Assembly: GCA_951802195.1 (NCBI GenBank)
Contig: OX637624.1
Span: 186,001 to 250,000 of the forward strand
Source: Tausonia pullulans
Taxonomy: Eukaryota; Basidiomycota; Tremellomycetes; Cystofilobasidiales; Mrakiaceae
Length of the DNA stretch: 64,000 nucleotides
Reading direction: 5' to 3'
Shown: in pieces, positions 33,863-43,471 of the stretch
How positions within the stretch are numbered: position 1 is the first letter of the stretch
How the letters are laid out: the number at the start of each line of letters is the position of its first letter
Notes under the pieces: model-generated
The model's input: the letters and a program-made list of their open reading frames with translations, nothing else
What the model was told of the DNA's origin: nothing
Database searches by the model: none
Program-made: the position numbers and the translations under genes

Positions 33863-34008
33863 AGTATTTAAGTCATGAGTTATACGTACGTAGAGGACGA
33901 GGTAATCCTATGACAGATGGCGTGTCGTAGCTAGAGAGAGAGAGAGCGAAAATGAAAGAAGAGGTGGAAGGAAAGCACAAGATGTGTATGGACATAGGCT
34001 CATTATAA
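33863..34008 (-). mobile_element. LINE 3'-UTR fragment (copy g)
   Basis: The plus strand GTATTTAAGTCATGAGTTAT, the AGGACGAGGTAATCC block and GGACATAGGCTCATTA follow the intact element's 3' untranslated region base for base with scattered changes, then similarity ends near 34008. The orientation is the same as the intact LINE that lies immediately to the right. Confidence 0.8.
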
Positions 34009-34275
34009 AAGGGTTTAGAACAATAACAATAGATGTCCATTTTTTTTTTTGTATTTAAGTCATGAGTTATACGTAGAGAACGAGGTAACCCTATGAGAGA
34101 TGATGATTCGTAGCTAGATAGAAGGAAAGCGAAAATGAAAGTAGGGATGGAAGGAAAACAAAAGATGGGTTATGGACATAGGCCCATTAGAAAAAGGTAA
34201 GATATTAAGATGACCAGATACACCAAGCATTGGCGATGTAACACCAGCCATACTTCCCCACCCCTGACCTGCTTT

Positions 34276-37200
34276 TCACCCGGGATCGATGGCGGCACCG
34301 ACCGCAGTTCCATCCATCTGGCCACTGCCAGCCATCCACCTCATGCTCGACTGCCAGTGTGTCTGCCGGATCGTAGACGCGATCTTGCGGATCTCCTCGT
34401 CCGTGACAGGATCGAGGGCTGCGATCTTGCTGTACCTCCGCCTCCGGACGGATCGCCATGTCCGGGCAACAAAGATGCAGTGGAAGAGGAAGACCCCCCT
34501 CGGCGGCGACGGTGTCGGGCAGACAAGCGTCTGGAGGGAGGGAGGATGGGAGGGGAGTGAAGGAGAGGCATGCGCTGCCGCAGCCGACCAGATAGCGCCC
34601 ACGACGGGACACGGCTCGTCGAAGAGGTGGAAGAAGGACTCGACGGGGGCCGTCAGGCACAGCGCACATCGCTTGGACCTGTTGTGCGGTGTAGCGGTGC
34701 CGTCGGCGAGGAATGGCGCAGCAGTATGCTTCCCTGGGTGGAGACTGTACAGCGAGAAGCGGTGGGCCAAGTCGACGTCTTCGGGCGACGCTCGGGACAC
34801 GGCCTTGAGCAAGCACCACTGACGCTTCCAATCGATCTTGGTAAGCGCCGGAAAGTGGTCTCGCCACCCCTTTGGGATGATGAGGCCGCGGTTGGCTAGA
34901 GTACGACTGTGTGCGCCGTGGGGTTCACGAGGGGCGTTCAGCCGGCCGAGGTTTGTGTGGCTAGGGAGGAGACCCAGCCGCAACTGGCTATCGGTACCGA
35001 ACGTAGACATCCAGTGGACAGTGTTCCTCCAGCGGTTTTGATTCCAGTAGCTCGTGTCAAAGCTGATTTCTTCGAACCATGCCCGGAGGTAAGCCTGCCA
35101 TCGTGCAGGGAGAGCTCTTCGGAGCATTGGGATGGCATTCCACCAGACGGCTGGGAAGAACCATTGACCTTCCACTGGGGAAAGGAATACGCCTAGCCAG
35201 CTGAAATTGGCGGGCCGAGGTCCACTGATGAACTCTCCATCCCTGAAGATGGTGCGAGTCAGCATTCTATAAGCCCCTGGGTCGAGGCTCATGGTATGGA
35301 TGATCCGCTTGCGAATACGGATCGATGCGGGAAGCTCCGGTCGGAAGAGCACATCGCCAGCCCACTGGGCGCGCGCTTTGATGAGCCGGAAGCGGAGTGG
35401 CGTGAAGCCGAAGCCGCCGAGGTCTCGAGGGGTTTCTAGACGTTCTCTGCTGACGTCGTGGTGTTTCGATCGGTAGAGGGACTTGTAGGCCGTTGCCTCG
35501 AGGTCTTCCAGGATATCGTCTGGGCACGGCAGGAAGCGGTCCAGGTAGATGATCTTCGAGTAGATGTACTGGTTGATGACGTTGCATCGCGCAAGGAGAG
35601 GGAGGTCGTGCAGCGGGATGCGAGCAAGACGAGCCTTCAGCTTGCCGATGACATCTCGCCAGCAAGCAGGACCGTTGACCGTGCGACCACATGGAACGCC
35701 GAGGAAGTCGAATGACAGCGTTTGGACGCGCCATTCGTGGTACATCGTTGGTGCATCCGTCCGGCATGACCCTAGAGGATAAAGGAGTGATTTCTGGTAG
35801 TTCAGCTTGCTTGCTGCGGCTTTCTCGTACTCTCGGAGGCAGACCGTCGCCTCATCGACCTCCGACCAGGTCCGACACCGGATACTTAGATCGTCTGCAA
35901 AGAGAAGGACCTTCCGCTCATGTAGAGGGGGTGGATTGGCCGGTGGGAGGCGATGGCGGAGCATACATGCCAGCGGCTCCAGGAGGAGGGCGAAGATCGT
36001 CGGTGCTGCGGGATCGCCCTGTCGGACACCAGACCGGATGTCGATGGCTTGGCCCATCCATCCGTTGATCATGAGGCGAGCTGTCTGGGAGGTCATCGTT
36101 GAGGTGATCCACGCGGCGGCGCGCGGACCGAACCCCATGTGGCGGAGGCAGGGGCCAACAAAGTCGTGCGATACTCTGTCGTATGCCTTCTCAAAGTCGA
36201 CTTGGGCGAGGACGCCAGGTAAAAGGTCTTCGTCGTCAATGGCGAGCTGGAGAGAGGAGATGTTGCGACCCGAGTCGCGGCCAGGGAGGAAGCCTGTCTG
36301 GTCCCCGTCGATGAGAGTGTCCACGACGGTGAGCAGGCGGCTGTTGATGGCAAGGGAGAAGATGCGAGCGTCAACGTTGATGAGCGAGATCGGACGATAG
36401 TTGGCAATCTGATCGCGATCTCCCTTCTTCTTGAAGATCAGATGGATATGGGCCTCGCGCTGTGAGGTGGATCGGAGGCCAGTCTCCGGGACGAGGTTCA
36501 GCAGACTGAGGAGGATCGGGCCGACGGCAGCCCATGTGGCCTGGTAGAACTCGACGGGGATCCCGTCACTTCCTGGTGTCTTGTTACGGTTCGATCGGAA
36601 CGTGGCCCGCCTGAGCTCGTCCAGTTCGAAGGGTTTCTCGAGGGTCCGACTCTGGGAGTTGTCGAGTGTGTTGGTGACATATCGGAGGGCGTTGGCGTGC
36701 TCGGAAGCTGGCGTCGTCTTGGTCTCATAGAGAGTTGTGTAGAAGGCGTGTGCTGTAGCTAGAATGTTCTCGTTGTTTGCGATGGCTGCGGCCGCTGGGT
36801 TGTTGAGTGGCCGCAGGGCTGCGATAGTGTCGGCCTGGCGGACGATCTTGAGTCGCTTCTTGACGGCATACTCGCTTGTGTTGGCTGGTTCGAGGTGGGC
36901 TCGAAGAGCGTGGCCATGGAGGATCGACCTGTGTGGATCCCCGCCTGACACTCTGCTCATTCGGGCGAGGTGTCTTGAGATGTCAGACGCGTGATCCGCT
37001 ATCTGAAGCTTGGTCTCGTCCCAGGCCTCGAAGGGGTCCCTGATCTCGGTGAGCGCATCTTGGTACCACTTGGGAACGTGGTAGAGGAAGTACTCAACAA
37101 AACCGGTAATCTTCAGAAGGTGTGTTCCGATCTTGTACGATCCGGGACCGTGCTCTATTGCACCGGGGAAGGTGAGGCTGAGTGCGATCGGCTTGTGGCT

Positions 37201-37950
37201 AGAGTAGAGATGGCCGGTCGGGCGTGGCAGGAAGCGCTGTCGCACGGCTCGGCTAGCGAGTAGAGCGGACAGGTAGAAGCGATCGATGCGGCGATCTGCT
37301 CGCGTGATGCCAGTATAGTTAGTGTATTCGCGCTGGAGCGGGTATAGGGATCGGTATGGGTCGGAGAGGGCATAGTCCCGGGCCAGCCGGCACATTTCCT
37401 CCTTTCCCGCGTTCTGGGTAAATTGGCTCATCCCGTCGAGGTAGCTGTCCTCCACACAGTTCCAGTCCCCTCCCAGGAGGAGAGGAATGTCAGAGTGGGC
37501 AGGTATCTTGCGAGATAGAGTAGAGAGGAACTCCTTTGTCGAGCGGCCGTTCGTTTGGCTGTCTCGGCAGGGGACATAGACTGCGGCCACCCTGACGGCT
37601 TCGCCGGCTATGGTGAAGACAGCATCCGTCAGGTTGGTTTGTAAGATGGGGGAGGAGCGGGAGATGGATCTGATCCTAGTTGGAGGGGTATCAGGAGGAA
37701 GGAATCGAGAGGCCTGCCGCCAGAGGATGGCAGTCTGGCATCCGACCGTAAAGATCGAGCCGAAGCCCATATCTTCACACTCAGCTGTCCAGGTCGCCAC
37801 CTGACCTGGTGTTGTGCATGCTATTTCTGAGAGAAGGTATATGTCAGCCTTGGATCGTGAATATAGAGAGAGGAGGAGACTGCGGGCGCGATCTCGCGTG
37901 AACACCCTCTGGATGTTCGCCGCGACGATCTGTACATCATTGTACACCAT
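34276..37950 (-). CDS. LINE ORF2: APE endonuclease, reverse transcriptase, C-terminal zinc-binding motif
   Basis: Polyprotein of 1224 residues for target-primed reverse transcription. The start ATG at 37950-37948 overlaps the ORF1 stop as TAATG. Residues 1 to about 240 form an apurinic-like endonuclease: VAANIQRVFTRDRARSLL, LLSEIACTTPGQV, LLGGDWNCVEDSYLDG (about residue 157; catalytic GDWN), then a terminal segment with HKPIAL. The reverse transcriptase runs from about residue 450 to 780: NKTPGSDGIPVEFYQ, NYRPISLINVDARIF (about 515), QVDFEKAYDRVSHDF, SGVRQGDPAAPTIFALLLEP and the catalytic VLLFADDLSI (about 683). Near residue 1090, CALCLTAPVESFFHLFDEPC is a CX2C...HX4C zinc-binding motif like the zf-RVT domain of other LINEs. 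I see no RNase H domain. No stop codon interrupts the frame. Confidence 0.93.
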   Translation of the reverse strand: MVYNDVQIVAANIQRVFTRDRARSLLLSLYSRSKADIYLLSEIACTTPGQVATWTAECEDMGFGSIFTVGCQTAILWRQASRFLPPDTPPTRIRSISRSSPILQTNLTDAVFTIAGEAVRVAAVYVPCRDSQTNGRSTKEFLSTLSRKIPAHSDIPLLLGGDWNCVEDSYLDGMSQFTQNAGKEEMCRLARDYALSDPYRSLYPLQREYTNYTGITRADRRIDRFYLSALLASRAVRQRFLPRPTGHLYSSHKPIALSLTFPGAIEHGPGSYKIGTHLLKITGFVEYFLYHVPKWYQDALTEIRDPFEAWDETKLQIADHASDISRHLARMSRVSGGDPHRSILHGHALRAHLEPANTSEYAVKKRLKIVRQADTIAALRPLNNPAAAAIANNENILATAHAFYTTLYETKTTPASEHANALRYVTNTLDNSQSRTLEKPFELDELRRATFRSNRNKTPGSDGIPVEFYQATWAAVGPILLSLLNLVPETGLRSTSQREAHIHLIFKKKGDRDQIANYRPISLINVDARIFSLAINSRLLTVVDTLIDGDQTGFLPGRDSGRNISSLQLAIDDEDLLPGVLAQVDFEKAYDRVSHDFVGPCLRHMGFGPRAAAWITSTMTSQTARLMINGWMGQAIDIRSGVRQGDPAAPTIFALLLEPLACMLRHRLPPANPPPLHERKVLLFADDLSIRCRTWSEVDEATVCLREYEKAAASKLNYQKSLLYPLGSCRTDAPTMYHEWRVQTLSFDFLGVPCGRTVNGPACWRDVIGKLKARLARIPLHDLPLLARCNVINQYIYSKIIYLDRFLPCPDDILEDLEATAYKSLYRSKHHDVSRERLETPRDLGGFGFTPLRFRLIKARAQWAGDVLFRPELPASIRIRKRIIHTMSLDPGAYRMLTRTIFRDGEFISGPRPANFSWLGVFLSPVEGQWFFPAVWWNAIPMLRRALPARWQAYLRAWFEEISFDTSYWNQNRWRNTVHWMSTFGTDSQLRLGLLPSHTNLGRLNAPREPHGAHSRTLANRGLIIPKGWRDHFPALTKIDWKRQWCLLKAVSRASPEDVDLAHRFSLYSLHPGKHTAAPFLADGTATPHNRSKRCALCLTAPVESFFHLFDEPCPVVGAIWSAAAAHASPSLPSHPPSLQTLVCPTPSPPRGVFLFHCIFVARTWRSVRRRRYSKIAALDPVTDEEIRKIASTIRQTHWQSSMRWMAGSGQMDGTAVGAAIDPG

Positions 37951-39860
37951 TATTCTTCCATGTCCTCGGCTTCAGCCAAGGTCACGAGGGTGCGCTCGAT
38001 GGATGCCTGGGAGGATGGCGTGGAGGAGATGAGAGAAGGAGTGGAGGGTGGGTTCAGGGGGATTGAAGATGGGGGGGATGGGGATAGGGGAAGGGGAGAC
38101 GATGGTGACAGGGGAGGTGGTGTGGGAGGAGGATTCTCGTCTTCGACCTGCATCCCGTCTTCTGTCCTCTCCAGACCCCCCTCGTTGTCTTCCTCTAGGG
38201 CGCTCAGCGTGCGAATGGGTTGCGAGCCCGCATTGCGCGGTGCTTGCTCTGAGTGGGAGTGGGAGGAGTCGGCGTAGGCAGGAGGTGTCACCACCTCCGT
38301 CGTGGCTTCCGTCGGCCTGTTCAGTGACCTCCTTTTGGATTTTTGTACGAGCTGGTATCCATCCAGGTCTGTTCCCGGTTCGACAGGTCTCTGGGGGGGT
38401 CCTTCGGTTGGTGCTCGCGCATTCGCTGGAAGGTTTGCCTTCGGACGACCTGGGCATCGGGCCGATGGGTGAGCGTGCGATCCGCATCCGCCACACTCTG
38501 GAGCGGTAGGACACTTGGCACGAGCGTGCTCAAATGAGTGGCAGTAATAGCAGTATGACGAGGCTGGTCGAGCTGGAGAGTTCGTCCCAGTGCCAGGTTG
38601 GACAGGTTTGAAGATGACATGTTGGTTGACCCAGCCGGGTAGCTGTTGAGGGAATGCATTCGCCCTTGGCATCGTCTTGGAGCCAGAAAGGTCGAGCAGG
38701 ACTCTAACCCGGCCAGTTGGGACGCCGGGTAGGCGGGCGTAATACTGACGCTGGAATATGATGACTCTGTCTCCAGAAGCTTCTACTTGTTTGCGAAAAG
38801 CTTCCTCCACTCCGTCTTCGTCTTCGAAGTTCACCAGCAGACCTTCTTGCAGGAGCTTGTTTTGGGAATTGTAGCACGCGTGGATCTGGGGTTTGACGCC
38901 TCTCACATTCAGCGGGAGGGCCTGTAGTTGAGTCAAGATGTCTTGAGCATTTCCTCGGGAGTTGACTATAAGGAGCATTCTGTCTTTTGGGTCCTTGACA
39001 GGACGGATCATGAAAGACAGTCGTTCGTCGCACTTTGAGATTGCGAGAGAGATCTCGAAAGGAGTGGTATCTCGAGGGACTGAGATGGCTAGACAGTTCC
39101 CGCGGTCGGTAGCCAAGGCTGGGGCGATTGGGGTATTGTCCTGCGGAGGTTGTTGAGCGGTTCCGAAGACGAAAGGGAACTGGGGCTGGGTGCCAGACGA
39201 GTCACGTTGTCTCGCAGCTGAGGTTGTAGGATGAGCCTGTTTGGCGGCGTTCGCATATGAGCGGCCGATGGCGTTCGGCTGGGATTTCGCGGCGGCGCGA
39301 GTGCGAGTGCGAGTGCCGGCGGAGTTCGCCGGCACGGGCGACGCGGTGCCGGGGACGAAGAGAGGTTGTTGAGGGAGAGTCTCGCCTGTAGAGCGAGACG
39401 GAGTGAGACGCGTCACTTCGGACGTGGAGGATAGAGCGGCATTGAGGTCGCTGATGGCTGAGCTCGACCGCGTGATACGGCGAGCTGGGGGAGTTGCAGG
39501 AGTTCTGCGGAGGGGGGAGGGAGAAGAGAGGAGGGCCGTGGGGCTGATATGGATGTGGGGCGTGGTGGGGTTGGTAGGGTTGGTACGATTGGTACGATTG
39601 GTAGGAGTGCTGGGGTCGGTAGGATTGGTAGGAGTGCTAGGGCTGCTAGGACTGGTCGGATGGGCAGGTGGGCTGAGAGTGGGTTTGCTGACGGGCGTTT
39701 GAGGACGTTCGTCGACGCGAGAGGGCGTATTGGTCGCGTCTTGGACGCTGGGGGTTTCATCGGATCCACTCTTTCTCTTTGCTGGAGAGGGAGGGTCTGG
39801 GGGATCCTTGGGAGCCTTGAGGGCTTCTTGGAGTCGCTTGGGGGTTGATTCACTAGGCAT
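37950..39860 (-). CDS. LINE ORF1: Gag-like nucleic-acid-binding protein with two CCHC knuckles
   Basis: Structural RNA-binding protein of the element. I prefer the ATG at 39860 (MPSESTPKRLQEALKAP, 636 residues); an in-frame ATG at 39950 would add 30 residues and may lie in the leader. The N-terminal third is rich in Pro, Ser and Thr, with an imperfect NPT/NRT repeat (plus strand about 39558-39650). The middle (residues about 240-420) is a globular region with LAISVPRDTTPFEISLA and EGLLVNFEDEDGVEEAF. Two zinc knuckles follow near residue 437: CYYCHSFEHARAKC and CGGCGSHAHPSARC, both CX2CX4HX4C. The tail is Pro/Ser-rich and ends LAEAEDMEE, stop TAA at 37952-37950, sharing its last A with the ORF2 ATG. 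Confidence 0.88.
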   Translation of the reverse strand: MPSESTPKRLQEALKAPKDPPDPPSPAKRKSGSDETPSVQDATNTPSRVDERPQTPVSKPTLSPPAHPTSPSSPSTPTNPTDPSTPTNRTNRTNPTNPTTPHIHISPTALLSSPSPLRRTPATPPARRITRSSSAISDLNAALSSTSEVTRLTPSRSTGETLPQQPLFVPGTASPVPANSAGTRTRTRAAAKSQPNAIGRSYANAAKQAHPTTSAARQRDSSGTQPQFPFVFGTAQQPPQDNTPIAPALATDRGNCLAISVPRDTTPFEISLAISKCDERLSFMIRPVKDPKDRMLLIVNSRGNAQDILTQLQALPLNVRGVKPQIHACYNSQNKLLQEGLLVNFEDEDGVEEAFRKQVEASGDRVIIFQRQYYARLPGVPTGRVRVLLDLSGSKTMPRANAFPQQLPGWVNQHVIFKPVQPGTGTNSPARPASSYCYYCHSFEHARAKCPTAPECGGCGSHAHPSARCPGRPKANLPANARAPTEGPPQRPVEPGTDLDGYQLVQKSKRRSLNRPTEATTEVVTPPAYADSSHSHSEQAPRNAGSQPIRTLSALEEDNEGGLERTEDGMQVEDENPPPTPPPLSPSSPLPLSPSPPSSIPLNPPSTPSLISSTPSSQASIERTLVTLAEAEDMEE

Positions 39861-39979
39861 AAGGTAGGGTGACCTGGATTGACCTGGTGGTGGTTGTCCA
39901 TGGTAGAGAACAAAATATTGGACAAGAAAAGCAACAGGGATTCGGTTCAACGTATCCCGTAGGTCTTCATCTATAAGCT

Positions 39980-40052
39980 GCCTCGATAGCTCATCTGGTA
40001 GAGCGTACGCCTGAAGAGCGTAAGGTGGCCTGTTCGAGCCAGGCTCGAGGCA
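39980..40052 (+). tRNA. tRNA-Phe (anticodon GAA)
   Basis: A 73-base cloverleaf without intron. The acceptor is GCCTCGA pairing with TCGAGGC at 40045-40051, discriminator A40052. The D arm is TAGCTCATCTGGTAGAGC, the anticodon stem TACGC/GCGTA with loop CTGAAGA (anticodon GAA), and the T arm GCCTG-TTCGAGC-CAGGC. The intact LINE ends within roughly 0-120 bases upstream, on the opposite strand. Confidence 0.93.
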
Positions 40053-40056
40053 TTAA

Positions 40057-40060
40057 TTTT
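40057..40060 (+). terminator. Pol III T4 terminator of tRNA-Phe
   Basis: TTTT starts five bases after the tRNA-Phe discriminator, a minimal RNA polymerase III terminator. Confidence 0.6.
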
Positions 40061-41241
40061 GTTGCCGTTTCATTTTTCGTTCGATTGCGCGGTCGAGAAA
40101 GAGGGCGGAGAAGAAAAGTACGATGCATTTTGGCAGCGGACAATTTGGCTTGCGCGTGTGTCTCTCTTTCCTGAATGTTGCGTTCGCTTAGAGCGAGAGC
40201 GCGCGCGAACCACACCGTCAACGCGTGCACACAGACTTCACGCACTTCGCCGAGCAGACACGTCTCGCGAGACAGAAAAGAGAAGACGGGAGCAAGGGAC
40301 CACCAGGCGGTAGGCCGCAGGAAAGCAAGGCAGGGTGGTTCCATCGACGTCCTCCAGCCTCGCCCAGAGGGCAAGAGCAGAGGACGACAAGGGGAAGAGG
40401 GGAGGTAAAGAGAAAGCGATCAGATACGTCCCACAACCCCGACCTTGGCCGTCCGCCAGCCTCGACAAGCGAGGGGCATCGGGCCTCGGTCCACTTCATC
40501 GACGAAGGGCTCTTCCCGAGGGAAGGCGCCTGCTCCGCATGTCCTCCGTGAAGGGGCGTGGGTGGAGCATCATCGTCTCGCTTGAAATGATGTGGCTAGT
40601 GTAAACTAGCAAGACCAGTTGTGTCTCTATAGAAATGAATCCTGCAGAGTCTGTAGGCGGGGACATCAATGCGGTGGTTAGTCTGGATAGTCCTAGAGAG
40701 AGAAGGCGCAAAGGCCAGGGCTAAGGGAAGAGGGACGAACGTGGTCGAGAGAAACATGACAGGCGAGCAGAATTCCGGTAGTTATTCGAATCAGACAGGT
40801 TACGTGTGCGAAGGGACGGGGGTGGGGGAGTGCGCAAGTGCCTCAGGGAAAGGCCCAACCGGAGTTCGTCGTCAGGCCGAACCTCCACTCCGCGGCTGAC
40901 GAGCTCACCAACTGAGATTAGACCAAAGACACCTCTGCCATCATAATAGACGAGCAGAGGAGACGCAGAGAGAGAGTATGGCCAATGAGCATGCGAAGGG
41001 GTGTGTGTGAGCGGGGGGGGGGGGGGGGGGGGTTGGCTACAAGCGCACGCAATTCGAGAATGCAGCCCATTTCAGTAAGGAAGGGGTAGGGACAACAATA
41101 TATCATCAAAGGAATTAGAGGGCGTGACAGTGTTGCATGATATGAGCAGTATGCAAGATAAAGGACAACAGGATGGAAGTGAGGGTCAAGTAGATAACCA
41201 CAATCGTGCCTTCCTAGCGAATCTTGAGCCCACCCTTCCGA
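40061..41241. other. Gene-free stretch between tRNA-Phe and the serine-rich gene
   Basis: No supportable gene in about 1.2 kb. Open frames on both strands are short and of biased composition. A long G-run lies at about 41010-41032. The right end presumably holds the 3' untranslated region of the minus-strand gene that stops at 41242. Confidence 0.45.
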
Positions 41242-43471
41242 TCACCAACCCAGATCCTCCTCCGCTAAGAAACCCGAGATATCCTCAAGCCTTTGCTCGA
41301 GCTGGCTCGCGCGCATGGTAGGGGAGAAAGACCCGAAGCCGCCGAACGCAGAGTCGGCCTGGCTTGAGGCTAGCGTTGGAAATGAGTCCTTTGGTGGCGG
41401 GTCCTCGCCAATGTTAACGATGCCGAGAACTGGCGGGGGAGGGGAAGATGCTGGAGATGATGAAGATGAATGTGAGGGGACCGACGTGAGGGCCGCCATA
41501 ACAGCTGATCTGCTCTTAACAGGGAGAGCGGCCGCCGTCGTCGGATGAGGGATGGACGGATGGTGCGAGAGAGGCCGACAGACGGCAGTGCCAGCGGTAG
41601 GCCTGGTAGCAGCGGCGTGAGGCGCTATTGAAGGGCATTTTGGCGGTGGAAGGGAGGTGGACTTGCGAATGCAGGACGGTATAGAGGTGGCTGGACCCTT
41701 ACCAATCTTCGCTGTGGAGGAGAACGAACCGGTGCCGAAAAGAGTCGTAACTGACAACGTCGTTGTCGGGCGAGGGTTGGTATCAAGGACGTCGGCAAAG
41801 GGCGGGTTAAGCGTCAATGGACGCTGCCGCTTCTTCGAGATCGCCATCGTTGCCGGGCCGAGCGGAACTAGTGTAGGTCGGGACTTTTGGGAAGAGCCGG
41901 CCAACTTGGCACGGTGGCCTAGAGATTCAGAGGAGGAATCATCGAGCGCGCGGAGAGAGCACCGCGGAGGACGAGAAGAGGAAACAGTAGCGATGGCCAT
42001 GGATGTCGATCTAGACGTTAAAGCCGATGGTGGCGTTGGTGGAGGAGGTGGAGGAGATGGAGGAGGTGGAGGAGGAGCGGTAGTTTGAAAGAAACGAGAC
42101 GTCAGAGTCGGGGTTGAGGTTCGGAGGTCGGCCGGAAAGTCCAGAGGTTGATGCTGAAATGAAAAGGGCAGAGACGTCAACAACTCTTCGCAAGTCATCT
42201 GGGGGACAAAGGGACTCACGAAATCAGTGAAGAGTGCGCTTGGAACAGCCTGAGTTGTCGACTCGAGGTGCTTTCCAAGCCGAAGCTCCTCCTGGAGGTC
42301 CGCCTCTTGCAATGTGTCATCCGTCCCACAATTGCTCGAGCAGGTTGGACGCGCATCAATGCGGCCTTTGCAAGGAGGCGGAGAAGCAAGAGGCGGTGAA
42401 CGGCCCCTCAACGACGCTTGCGAAGGTCGCTTTCCAGCAGCTGTTGGTGATGTCGAGCGCTTCTGCCTCTTCCTTGGTCCATCCCCGGCTGGCCTGAGCA
42501 GATCGGGACCGGAGGAGGAGAGTGATTTTGGCTTGATGTGACCATCTACAGACTTGTTGGAGCCCTGGGAGGACGTGATGGGACGTTTGACGACGGGGAA
42601 GCCGAGTCGAACCCTAGTGCTGCCCGTTGTCGTTGACGCGTTCGGAGTCGACTGGCTCTTCCGGACCCGAGGGACGCGTGTGGAGGTGACAGCGACCCCT
42701 GCCACTGACGTCGAGGGCGCCAAAGACAAGGCGGTGCCCAAGGTCGGCAAGTCTGAGGTGGAGGACGACAACATCGTCGGTGCGGAGATCATCCGCCTGA
42801 CATTGCCGAGGGCGGTCCTCAATGCGCTCGTGTGCGCTCGTTGTTCTCGTCGTTCCGCCTCGACACGGTCCTCCTCGAGCCAGGCGGCATACTCTTCCTC
42901 GTTCCTGGAGATGAGAGCGGCAGACGTCAGCTGATGTGCTCTGTCGAGCATACAGCTTCTCCCTTCATAAGGGCCTGCGCGAGCGCGTGCGCCAGGATGA
43001 GACTACGGACCTCGCGAGCCCCCTCGACGCGTCCGGTGCCCGAGCCGCAGGCGCATCACTCCTCCCCCATACTGCAGCCCAGCGGTGTATTGAGCCATCC
43101 GGACGATGTCTCGAGTGGTAGTGGATGCAGGTGAGTCGAAGCTGCCTCGGATTCGTCCGGACGATCTCCATACGGCGCTCAACCGCGTCCTCGAAGGCGG
43201 CTTCCTCCTCAGGCGTCATGACAGGTGGAGGGACGTAGAGTATGGGTCTGAGGAGACAACAGGAGTCATGAACGATCAACGGTCGCTCGGTCAGTCCACT
43301 GAAAGTACGGAAGACAAAAGAGGGAATGGTGGCAACGAACCGTCGATCCGCCATGAGCTGGGCCTTCCAGGCCTCGTAAGTTGTCGGCCCGACATCGACC
43401 GAGTAGTATGACTCGCTCGACGATGAGAAGGAAGCTGCGGGCATCGCGCTGCTGGCGGATGGCGACGCCAT
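41242..43471 (-). CDS. Serine/proline-rich protein of unknown function
   Basis: I do not recognise this protein. The main exon is a 569-codon open frame (42951-41242) whose N-terminal part, SRNEEEYAAWLEEDRVEAER with EQRAHTSALRTALG, looks like a charged helix. The rest is low-complexity Ser/Pro/Thr (likely disordered), with a poly-Pro run at about 42020-42080 and an end reading LEQRLEDISGFLAEEDLGW. An upstream exon probably starts at 43471 (MASPSASSAMPAASFSSSSE) and contains YEAWKAQLMADRR and PPPVMTPEEEAAFEDAVERR, possibly joined by a 94-base intron ending in CTCAG. The join to the main exon is not resolved; acceptors at GCGCAG (about 42982) or CATCTCCAG (about 42907) are possible. It is 192 bases from a divergent small membrane protein gene. 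Confidence 0.6.

Larger units (their letters stand above)
34040..39970 (-). mobile_element. Apparently intact non-LTR retrotransposon (LINE), two ORFs, APE-type
   Basis: About 5.9 kb on the minus strand. From its 5' end (right): a short leader next to tRNA-Phe, ORF1 (to 37950), ORF2 (37950-34276), a 235-base 3' untranslated region, and a poly-A tail visible as T10 at 34040-34049 on the plus strand, preceded by ACTTAAATAC. Both reading frames are uninterrupted, so the copy looks young and possibly autonomous. No terminal repeats are seen, as expected for a LINE. The exact 5' boundary is uncertain to about 100 bases, and I could not find a convincing target-site duplication. Fungal LINEs of this plan usually fall in the Tad clade; the clade here is inference. 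At least seven other pieces of the family lie in this window. Confidence 0.88.

Noticed and set aside
34040-39970. Possibility that the large element is an LTR retrotransposon
   Set aside because: No terminal repeats, no protease or integrase motifs, an APE-type endonuclease at the start of ORF2 and a poly-A 3' end identify it as a LINE.
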